A DNA stretch of 5,570 nucleotides, taken from positions 1-5,570 of the forward strand of contig DHHN01000057.1 in assembly GCA_002403295.1 (NCBI GenBank), given 5' to 3'. Each line of letters opens with the position of its first letter. The first letter of the stretch is position 1. This stretch comes from a bacterium UBP1_UBA4771. GTDB taxonomy: Bacteria > Krumholzibacteriota > Krumholzibacteriia > Krumholzibacteriales > Krumholzibacteriaceae. The translations under genes were made by a program, and so were the position numbers. The notes under the pieces were generated by a model, which saw only the letters and a program-made list of their open reading frames with translations, was not told the DNA's origin and did no database searches. This document shows, in pieces, positions 1 through 4,820 of this stretch.

Positions 1-221
1 AAGTAGAGGCCATCTTTGAGAGCAGGCCATGCGGCCTGCAATGTTATGCGGTATTAGCAGCCCGTTAGAGCTGTTATTCCGCGCTCGAGGGCAGGTTTCC
101 CACGCGTTACTCACCCGTTCGCCACTGTACTCGCAATCCGAAGAATGCTTTCTCGTTCGACTTGCATGCCTAATCCACGCCGCCAGCGTTCATTCTGAGC
201 CAGGATCGAACTCTCCGTTGT
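1..221 (-). rRNA. rrs: 16S ribosomal RNA, 5' end (partial)
   Basis: The reverse complement reads as the 5' domain of small-subunit rRNA. In order it shows the 27F primer region (sense GAGTTCGATCCTGGCTCAG, 195..213), then GAATGAACGCTGGCGGCGTG, the GCATGCAAGTCGAACG block, GTGGCGAACGGGTGAGTAAC, and CTAATACCGCATAAC. A helix-10-like hairpin follows (GCAGGCC-GCAT-GGCCTGC in the sense strand, about 22..39). Aligning GAGTTCGATC to Escherichia coli puts the mature 5' end near 221. This is approximate, because the terminus is set by RNase processing that cannot be read from sequence. Only about 220 nt are present and the rest lies off the left edge. The ATTAGGCATGCAAGTC form is typical of Planctomycetes and some related or candidate phyla, but this short piece does not settle the phylum. 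Confidence 0.97.
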
Positions 222-232
222 AAAAAAACCGA

Positions 233-246
233 AGAGCTGTAGCTCT
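233..246 (-). other. small hairpin plus T-run just before 16S
   Basis: On the minus strand AGAGC and GCTCT can pair around a TACA loop, extendable by one G-U pair. TCGG and seven T residues (228..222) follow. It has the outline of a weak intrinsic terminator, but the 5-bp stem is short. It may equally be part of the precursor processing structure. Pairing is seen directly; function is not. Confidence 0.35.
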
Positions 247-275
247 CGCTACGCTCCAATTGACGTTCTTCCCAT

Positions 276-291
276 CGATCCGTAAGGATCG
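276..291 (-). other. hairpin in the rRNA leader
   Basis: A perfect 6-bp inverted repeat, CGATCC and GGATCG, surrounds a four-base loop (TTAC on the transcribed minus strand). It lies about 55 nt upstream of the mature 16S 5' end and 40 nt past boxA. It is probably part of leader folding or an RNase processing structure. The role is inferred from position only. Confidence 0.5.
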
Positions 292-333
292 GCGGGCCCG
301 AACCATCTGGCAAGGGCATCGCACGCTATTTCA

Positions 334-346
334 TTTTCAAAGAACA
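334..346 (-). promoter_or_regulatory. boxA rRNA antitermination site
   Basis: The minus strand reads TGTTCTTTGAAAA, very close to the boxA elements of bacterial rRNA leaders (for example Bacillus-type TGTTCTTTGAAAAC and E. coli TGCTCTTTAACA). It lies about 25 nt after the predicted P2 start and about 110 nt before 16S, the expected place. As RNA, boxA recruits NusB-NusE (S10) and associated Nus factors so that polymerase resists Rho termination while making untranslated rRNA. The motif is seen directly; the protein binding is known for the family, not shown here. Confidence 0.85.
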
Positions 347-347
347 G

Positions 348-365
348 AAATCCCTATATGGATTT
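348..365 (-). promoter_or_regulatory. boxB-like hairpin directly upstream of boxA
   Basis: The minus strand has AAATCC, a six-base ATATAG loop, then GGATTT, a perfect 6-bp stem. It ends one base before boxA, the same boxB-then-boxA order seen in E. coli rRNA leaders. The left arm as read on the plus strand contains one of three copies of the word ATCCCTAT found in this region. Calling it boxB rests on position and structure, since boxB sequence is poorly conserved. Confidence 0.5.
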
Positions 366-374
366 TCCCCGAAA

Positions 375-396
375 GGCCAATATATCCCTATTGGCC
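375..396. repeat. palindrome covering the P2 -10 box
   Basis: GGCCAATA (375..382) and TATTGGCC (389..396) are perfect 8-bp inverted arms separated by six bases. The dyad includes the P2 -10 hexamer (379..384) and reaches toward the transcription start, where a repressor or other dimeric DNA-binding protein could block initiation. It could instead act as an RNA hairpin in transcripts starting at P1. No regulator is identifiable from this window. Confidence 0.7.
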
Positions 397-407
397 CTTT
401 TTGTCAA
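379..407 (-). promoter_or_regulatory. rRNA promoter P2 (sigma-70 type)
   Basis: On the minus strand TTGACA (402..407) is a perfect -35 box, followed by a 17-bp spacer and TATATT (379..384), a 5-of-6 match to the -10 consensus. Spacing is optimal and the site faces the 16S gene, with transcription expected to begin near 370..373. The bases after the -10 box begin with GGCC, a GC-rich discriminator of the kind linked to growth-rate control of stable RNA promoters. An A/T-rich tract (about 423..436) upstream of -35 could serve as an UP element; both of these last points are inference. Confidence 0.85.
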
Positions 408-424
408 TCCCTATCTCTGGGATT
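406..424. repeat. inverted repeat at the upstream edge of P2 -35
   Basis: AATCCC (406..411) pairs with GGGATT (419..424) across seven bases. It overlaps the P2 -35 box by two bases and resembles the hairpin at 348..365 (AATCC(C)TAT...GGATT), so the two look like related copies on either side of P2. In transcripts from P1 both would be present as RNA hairpins. Confidence 0.55.
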
Positions 425-482
425 CACAAAAAATTTCGGAGGCCTGCAAAACACTATCGCGCTTTGCCTTAGGCGTGCAGTG

Positions 483-511
483 TATATAAGCCGCGGCGGG
501 GCGTTTGTCAA
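483..511 (-). promoter_or_regulatory. rRNA promoter P1 (sigma-70 type)
   Basis: On the minus strand TTGACA (506..511) is a perfect -35 box, followed by a 17-bp spacer and TATATA (483..488), a 5-of-6 match to TATAAT. It lies 104 bp upstream of P2 in the same orientation, the tandem P1-P2 arrangement known from E. coli rRNA operons. Transcription should begin near 475, next to a small dyad GCCTTAGGC (466..474). The spacer is very GC-rich. The A/T-rich hexamers in otherwise GC-rich DNA make chance less likely. Confidence 0.75.
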
Positions 512-668
512 CACCTTTTTGCCGGCGGCCGCTGTTTTTATTCGCGTTCCGGCGCGGCGCGGCGCCCCGGGGCCGAAAAGAGTGGAAAAGGGCCGCCGCT
601 GTCGCTACATTATCCGCAGCCGGCGGCCGCGCGACGCGGCGCCGCATCGAGAACGGAGACGGAACGAA
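512..668. other. GC-rich upstream region of the PBP gene
   Basis: No gene is supported here. The stretch is extremely GC-rich and carries two identical copies of GCCGGCGGCCGC (521..532 and 619..630), runs such as CCCCGGGG (565..572), and a dyad at 632..649 (GCGGCGCCGC core) ending five bases before the Shine-Dalgarno sequence of the PBP gene. Such a dyad in mRNA could affect ribosome access, but simple GC bias could also produce it. It presumably contains the promoter and 5' untranslated region of the PBP gene. Confidence 0.5.
583..611 (+). promoter_or_regulatory. weak candidate promoter for the PBP gene
   Basis: TGGAAA (583..588) and TACATT (606..611), each a 4-of-6 match to sigma-70 boxes, are separated by 17 bp and would give a leader of roughly 50 nt. 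They are among the few A/T-containing blocks in a GC-rich stretch. The match is weak, and another possibility is TATAAG at 485..490 with TTGCCT at 464..469 (15-bp spacer), which would overlap P1 of the rRNA operon. Confidence 0.22.
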
Positions 669-2789
669 ATGGCGTTCAGGCCGCTCACGTGCGGGGAACG
701 AATTCTCCTCTGGAGCCTCGGGCTCTGCTTCGTATGTCTGCTCGGCGTCTTCGCGGGCGCCGCGATATACTTTTCGCGCGATCTGCCCTCGATGGAACGC
801 CTCGAGATGATCGAGCCGGCCATCAAGACGCGCATTCTCGCGCGCGACTCCTCGGTCGTGAAAGAGTTCTACGAGGAGAACCGGATCTTCCTCCCGCTCG
901 ACCAGATCCCGGTCAACGTGCGCCGCGCGTTCCTCGCCGTCGAGGACCGGCACTTCTACGAGCACAGCGGCATCGATCTCAGGCGGCTGATCTTCGTCGC
1001 GGCGCGAAACCTCTTCGACCTGCGCGGCGCGCGCGGGACGAGCACGATCACGCAGCAGCTCTCCCGCGACCTCTTCCTCACGAAGGAGCAGACCTTCGCG
1101 CGAAAGATCAAGGAAGTGCTCCTCTCATTCAAAATCGAGAGCACGTACTCGAAGGACGAGATCCTCGAGATGTATCTCAACCAGATCTACTTCGGCGAGG
1201 GCACGTACGGCATCGAGGCCGCCTCGCGGAAGTACTTCGGCAAGCCGGTGCGGGAGCTCGGGCTGAATCAGATCGCGCTGATCGCGGGGCTGCCGAAGAA
1301 TCCCGGCGGCTACAACCCGTTCGCGAATCTCGAACGCGCGACGCGGCGCATGCAGGTCGTGCTCGGCGCGATGGAGGAGTTCGGCGTCGTCACGAAGTCC
1401 GAGCGCGACTCGCTCAAGGCCGGCTCCCTCGATATCGTGACGAAGGTGTCGGAAAGCCAGGATTTCGCGGGGTACTTCTGCGAGCACATCCGGCAGATCC
1501 TCGAATCGAAATACGGCTCGCGCCCGATCTACCGCGACGGGTACACCGTCTACACGACGCTCGACGCCCGCCTCCAGCGCGCCGCGGAGATCGCGCTCGA
1601 GTCGCACATGCTGCGGCTCGAGACGGAGAAGCGCTTCGCGCAGACGCGCGCGCAGTACGAGAAGGCCGCGGCGGTCGGCGAGAGGGTGAAGGCCGAGTAC
1701 ATCCAGGGGGCGCTCGCGGCGATCGACCCGCGCACCGGGCATATACTCGCGCTCATCGGCGGGCGGAACTACCGCGAGACGCAGTACAACCGCGTTCTTC
1801 AGTCGACGCGGCAACCGGGCTCGGCGTTCAAGCCGTTCCTCTACGTCGCCGCGCTCGAGAGCGGCTACAGCCCCTCCGACATCCTCATCGACACGCCCTT
1901 CGTCGTGGAGCTGCCGAACGGCGACGTCTGGAAACCGCGCAACTACAACCGGAAGTTCCACGGCGCCGTGTCGCTGCGCGAGGCGCTCTCGCGCTCGCTC
2001 AACATCCCTTCGGTGAAGCTCATTCAGGCGATCGGGCCGCCCACCGTGATCAACGTCGCCAAACGCATGGGCATCAAAAGCCGCCTTCAAAACGTCCTCT
2101 CGCTCGCGCTCGGAACGAACGAGGTCACCCTGCTCGATCTCGCCAACGCCTACGGCTGCCTCGCGGCCGAGGGGATGCGGGCCGAGCCGATCGCGATACT
2201 TCGCATCGAGGACCGCAACGGCAACACGCTCGAGGAGTATCGCGAGTATCGCGAGGAGGTGCTCGGCGCGGACGTCGCCTACATCATCACGGACATGCTC
2301 ACGAGCGTGATCGACGAGGTGCAGGGTACGGGCGCCGCAGTGCGCGCCTACGGCCTCGACGTCCCCGCGGCGGGCAAGACGGGAACGACGGACGATTACA
2401 CCGACGCCTGGTTCATCGGCTACACGCCGGAGATCGTCATCGGCGTCTGGACGGGATTCGACGAGCGCAAAACAATGGGCAGCGGGATGACGGGCGCCCG
2501 GGCCGCGCTCCCCGTCTGGGTCGAGACGATGAAGGCGTTCTACCTTACGAACCGCGGGCCGGCGTTCCGCGTGCCCGAGAACATCGTCGAGGATCTCATC
2601 TGCGAGGAATCGGGTCTCCTCGGCACCCCCTACTGCCCGAAGGTGCGCCGCGAGATCTTCATCGCCGGAAGCGAGCCGGCGCGCCAGTGCGACATTCACC
2701 GCGTGAGCGCGTACGACCTGCTCGACAAGGAAAAGGATTTCCGCGAGCTCGACCGCGAGGCTTCCCGCGAGAAGGTCGTCCCGCGCTGA
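669..2789 (+). CDS. mrcA: class A penicillin-binding protein (PBP1A type): peptidoglycan glycosyltransferase/transpeptidase
   Basis: This 706-residue bifunctional enzyme polymerises lipid II into glycan strands and cross-links their peptides on the outer face of the cytoplasmic membrane. Residues 13-35 form one hydrophobic anchor after a short cytoplasmic tail. The GT51 glycosyltransferase domain follows (about 55-240), with EDRHFYEHSG (catalytic Glu92), GTSTITQQLSRDLFL (123-137) and EMYLNQIYFGEGTYGIEAAS (167-186). A charged, coiled-coil-like linker covers about 312-345. The transpeptidase domain (about 345-630) has SAFK (nucleophile Ser385, Lys388), SLN (443-445) and KTGT (570-573). The short GT-TP link leaves no room for the OB-type insert of E. 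coli PBP1A. The C-terminal tail has three cysteines (645, 656, 674). The ATG at 669 is chosen because GGAG lies 10 bases upstream and the membrane anchor follows directly. The frame stays open to 480, but that extension is Arg/Pro-rich and overlaps promoter sequence. The gene is divergent from the rRNA operon and convergent with deoA. Confidence 0.96.
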   Translation: MAFRPLTCGERILLWSLGLCFVCLLGVFAGAAIYFSRDLPSMERLEMIEPAIKTRILARDSSVVKEFYEENRIFLPLDQIPVNVRRAFLAVEDRHFYEHSGIDLRRLIFVAARNLFDLRGARGTSTITQQLSRDLFLTKEQTFARKIKEVLLSFKIESTYSKDEILEMYLNQIYFGEGTYGIEAASRKYFGKPVRELGLNQIALIAGLPKNPGGYNPFANLERATRRMQVVLGAMEEFGVVTKSERDSLKAGSLDIVTKVSESQDFAGYFCEHIRQILESKYGSRPIYRDGYTVYTTLDARLQRAAEIALESHMLRLETEKRFAQTRAQYEKAAAVGERVKAEYIQGALAAIDPRTGHILALIGGRNYRETQYNRVLQSTRQPGSAFKPFLYVAALESGYSPSDILIDTPFVVELPNGDVWKPRNYNRKFHGAVSLREALSRSLNIPSVKLIQAIGPPTVINVAKRMGIKSRLQNVLSLALGTNEVTLLDLANAYGCLAAEGMRAEPIAILRIEDRNGNTLEEYREYREEVLGADVAYIITDMLTSVIDEVQGTGAAVRAYGLDVPAAGKTGTTDDYTDAWFIGYTPEIVIGVWTGFDERKTMGSGMTGARAALPVWVETMKAFYLTNRGPAFRVPENIVEDLICEESGLLGTPYCPKVRREIFIAGSEPARQCDIHRVSAYDLLDKEKDFRELDREASREKVVPR

Positions 2790-2817
2790 GCGGGCGTCGG
2801 CCGCCTCGTCAGGATTT

Positions 2818-4128
2818 TCAACCGGGATAGGTTCGATCGAGAACGACGCGCGCGCGCGGCACCGGTTCGGCCGAGACGCCCGTGGCTCGCGCGAGCCTCC
2901 GCGCCGCGGCGTCCGCCCCCTCCGCGGAGGCGGCGTGAATCTCGAAGAGCGGATCTCCCGGCGCCACCGCGTCCCCCGTTTTCTTCCGGCACACGATCCC
3001 GACCGCCGGGTCGACCGCGTCCTCCCGGCGCAGCCGCCCGCCCCCGAGCCCCCGCACGGCTTCGCCGACGGCGCGCGCGTCGAGGCGCGAGAGATACCCC
3101 CGCTCGGCGGCCGGGACGATCCTCGTAACGGGCGCCGCCGGAAGGCCGAATCGCGGGGCGCCGGGATCGAGTCTGCCTCCCTGCGCGGCGACGATCCGCT
3201 CGAACCGCTCGAGCGCGCGGCCCGAATCGATCGCGCGGCGTGCGATCGCCTCGCCGTCCGCGACGGACGGCGCGAGCCCTCCGAGGACGAACATCTCGGC
3301 GGCGAGCCGCACCGTGAGCGAGGCGACGTCGGCCGGGCCGCGCCCCTCGAGCACGCGTATCGACTCCTCGATCTCTATGGCGTTTCCCACGGCCGCGCCG
3401 AGGGGCTCGTCCATCGCCGTCACGAGGGTTTTGACCGGAACGCCCATCGCCTCGCCCGCGGCCTCGAGGGCGCCGGCAAGCTCACGAGCGCCGCCGATCG
3501 TCTCCATGAACGCGCCGCGGCCGCATTTGACGTCGATCACGACGCCGGCGATCCCTTCCGCGAGCTTCTTCGAGAGGATGCTCGAGACGATCAGCGGCAC
3601 GCTTTCCACCGCGGCGACGGCGTCGCGAAGCGCGTAGAACATGCGGTCGGCGGGGACGAGATCCGCCGTCTGCGCGGCGAAGCAGCCGCCGTGCGAGCGG
3701 ACCTGCCGGGAGATCGCCTCCTCCCCGAGCGCCGTCGTCATGCCGGGGATCGATTCGAGCTTGTCGAGCGTGCCCCCCGTGTGGCCGAGCGAGCGTCCCG
3801 AGATCATCGGCACGAAGAGGCCGCACGAGGCGGCGATCGGAAGGAGCGGGATCGAGACCTTGTCCCCCACCCCTCCCGTGCTGTGCTTGTCGAGGAGGGG
3901 TCCGGGGAGAGCGTCGAAGCGGAGCGTGCGCCCGCTCTCGAGCATGATCCGCGTGAGGGCGACCGTCTCGCCGGGCGTCATGCCCCGCAGCACGACGGCC
4001 ATGAGGAACGCGGAAGCCTGATAGTCCGGCACCTCCCCCGAGAGGCAGCCGGCGACGAACGCGCGCATCTCGTCCTCGTCGAGGACGCCGCCGTCGCGCT
4101 TCTTCCGTATGACGTCGTACGCGCTCAC
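2818..4128 (-). CDS. deoA: thymidine/pyrimidine-nucleoside phosphorylase
   Basis: This cytosolic salvage enzyme converts a pyrimidine (deoxy)nucleoside plus phosphate to the free base and (deoxy)ribose-1-phosphate. The 436 residues match the usual length of about 435. The N-terminus (YDVIRKKRDGG) is typical. The phosphate loop KHSTGGVGD is at 81-89 and the family signature SGRSLGHTGGTLDKLE at 110-125, with Ser instead of the more usual Gly after SGR. By constant offset to E. coli DeoA, phosphate ligands are Lys81, Ser83, Ser110 and Thr120, and base-binding residues are Arg168, Ser183 and Lys187; all are present. The C-terminal domain (about 335-436) includes a hammerhead-like segment. The GTG start at 4128 overlaps the deoC stop as GTGA, suggesting translational coupling, with GGAAGAA six bases upstream. 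An ATG at 4143 adds five residues but abuts GGAGGA with no spacing. Sequence does not separate strict thymidine phosphorylase from broader Pdp specificity. Confidence 0.96.
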   Translation of the reverse strand: MSAYDVIRKKRDGGVLDEDEMRAFVAGCLSGEVPDYQASAFLMAVVLRGMTPGETVALTRIMLESGRTLRFDALPGPLLDKHSTGGVGDKVSIPLLPIAASCGLFVPMISGRSLGHTGGTLDKLESIPGMTTALGEEAISRQVRSHGGCFAAQTADLVPADRMFYALRDAVAAVESVPLIVSSILSKKLAEGIAGVVIDVKCGRGAFMETIGGARELAGALEAAGEAMGVPVKTLVTAMDEPLGAAVGNAIEIEESIRVLEGRGPADVASLTVRLAAEMFVLGGLAPSVADGEAIARRAIDSGRALERFERIVAAQGGRLDPGAPRFGLPAAPVTRIVPAAERGYLSRLDARAVGEAVRGLGGGRLRREDAVDPAVGIVCRKKTGDAVAPGDPLFEIHAASAEGADAAARRLARATGVSAEPVPRARVVLDRTYPG

Positions 4129-4790
4129 GAGAGCTTCTTCCATTCCTCCATGATCGCGACGCCCGCGCTCGTTCCGATCCTGTCGGCGCCCGCTCGCACG
4201 AGCTCGAGGGCGAAGGCGGCCGTGCGGATGCCGGCCGACGCCTTGACGCCGAAGCCGGGCCCCACCGCGCGGCGCATGATCTCGACGGCGCGGACGCTCG
4301 CTCCCGGCGGACCGAATCCGGTCGACGTCTTGACGAAACGCGCCCCCGCGTCCCGGACGAGACGGCAAGCGCCCGCCGTTTCCTCGTCGTCGAGGAGGGC
4401 CGCCTCGATGATGACCTTGACGCGGGCGTCCCCGCACGCGCCGACGACGCCGGCGATGTCCGCTCGCACGAAATCGAGATCGCCCGACTTGAACGCGCCG
4501 ACGTTCATCACCATGTCGATCTCGCGCGCTCCGGCGCGCACGGCCCGGCCCGCCTCGTACGCCTTGACCCCGGTGTCGACGGCGCCGAGGGGAAAGCCGG
4601 CGATGGAACACACGACGACGTCGGTGCCCGCGAGCTCGCGGGCGGCGAGCGGCACCCAGTGCGTGTTGACGACGGCCGAGAAGAAGCCGTATTCCGCTGC
4701 TTCGCGGCAGAGGCGCTTCACGTCGGCGGCGGTCGCCTCGGGCCGCAGGAGCGTGTGGTCGATGAGCCGTGCGAGATCGATCTTCTTCAC
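4125..4790 (-). CDS. deoC: deoxyribose-phosphate aldolase
   Basis: This class I aldolase cleaves 2-deoxy-D-ribose-5-phosphate to acetaldehyde and glyceraldehyde-3-phosphate in the cytosol, the last step of deoxynucleoside breakdown. At 221 residues it is the usual length of the shorter bacterial DeoC forms and is a TIM barrel. It opens with the typical IDHTLLRPEAT (10-20). The Schiff-base lysine is Lys154 in FVKTSTGFG, the proton-relay lysine is Lys183 in KASAGIRT (KASGGIRT is commoner), and the catalytic acid is Asp92 in REIDMVMNVGAF. The usual CVNP segment reads VVNTHWVP (40-47), lacking the cysteine that substrate-driven inactivation has been linked to in E. coli DeoC (Cys47). The GTG start at 4790 has GGGAG six bases upstream (4797..4801). 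The gene sits 30 bp after deoB and its stop overlaps the deoA start, so it belongs to the deoB-deoC-deoA operon. Confidence 0.97.
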   Translation of the reverse strand: MKKIDLARLIDHTLLRPEATAADVKRLCREAAEYGFFSAVVNTHWVPLAARELAGTDVVVCSIAGFPLGAVDTGVKAYEAGRAVRAGAREIDMVMNVGAFKSGDLDFVRADIAGVVGACGDARVKVIIEAALLDDEETAGACRLVRDAGARFVKTSTGFGPPGASVRAVEIMRRAVGPGFGVKASAGIRTAAFALELVRAGADRIGTSAGVAIMEEWKKLS

Positions 4791-4796
4791 GGTCGT

Positions 4797-4801
4797 CTCC
4801 C
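4797..4801 (-). promoter_or_regulatory. Shine-Dalgarno site fixing the deoC GTG start
   Basis: GGGAG on the minus strand lies six bases before the GTG at 4790, in the 30-bp deoB-deoC gap. The following residues, (M)KKIDLARLIDHTLL, are the typical DeoC opening, so this start is well supported although it is not ATG. Confidence 0.75.
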
Positions 4802-4820
4802 TTCGCGAACGGACGGCGGC

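Larger units (their letters stand above)
222..372 (-). other. rRNA operon 5' leader (transcribed, removed from mature 16S)
   Basis: This is the stretch between the probable P2 transcription start (about 370..373, seven or so bases past the -10 box) and the mature 16S 5' end. It contains no plausible gene. It carries, in transcription order, a boxB-like hairpin (348..365), boxA (334..346), a hairpin CGATCC-TTAC-GGATCG (276..291), a short hairpin AGAGC-TACA-GCTCT (233..246) and a run of seven T (222..228) just before 16S. Leaders like this normally load the antitermination complex and help form the 16S processing stem. The partner strand downstream of 16S is outside the window, so the processing stem cannot be verified. 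Confidence 0.8.
350..414. repeat. three direct copies of ATCCCTAT around P2
   Basis: The 8-bp word ATCCCTAT (plus strand; ATAGGGAT in the rRNA sense direction) starts at 350, 384 and 407. The middle copy lies between the P2 -10 and -35 boxes and touches the -10; the last touches the upstream edge of the -35; the first is in the leader within the boxB-like hairpin. Copies 1 and 3 each begin an inverted repeat ending in GGATT. A protein-binding site is possible but not identified. Confidence 0.65.

Noticed and set aside
29..223. A 64-codon open frame antisense to 16S
   Set aside because: It lies entirely within the rRNA gene; translated antisense 16S frames are a well-known annotation artefact.
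464..490. Plus-strand promoter TTGCCT-N15-TATAAG for the PBP gene
   Set aside because: The spacer is short and the -35 match moderate, and the same TATATA is better explained as the -10 of minus-strand P1.
480..668. A 63-residue N-terminal extension of the PBP from a GTG at 480
   Set aside because: It is Arg/Pro-rich, overlaps the P1 -10 region of the rRNA operon, and GGAG correctly placed before the ATG at 669 plus the membrane anchor right after it support the shorter form.
411..965. A 184-codon minus-strand open frame across the rRNA promoter region and PBP start
   Set aside because: It would run through both rRNA promoters and antisense to the PBP gene, with low-complexity composition.
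1125..2699. A 524-codon open frame antisense to the PBP gene
   Set aside because: Low-complexity composition (Arg, Asp, Val, Leu, Glu), no recognisable motif; it is the antisense shadow of a GC-rich gene.
2790..2817. Bidirectional terminator between the convergent PBP and deoA genes
   Set aside because: The only hairpin seen is a 4-5 bp GGGCG/CGCCT stem with a four-T run several bases later; too weak to call.
689..2830. A 713-codon open frame on the plus strand overlapping the PBP gene
   Set aside because: Its translation is Arg/Ala/Gly/Pro-rich with no domain, and it lies in another frame of a gene with clear catalytic motifs; high GC removes stop codons.
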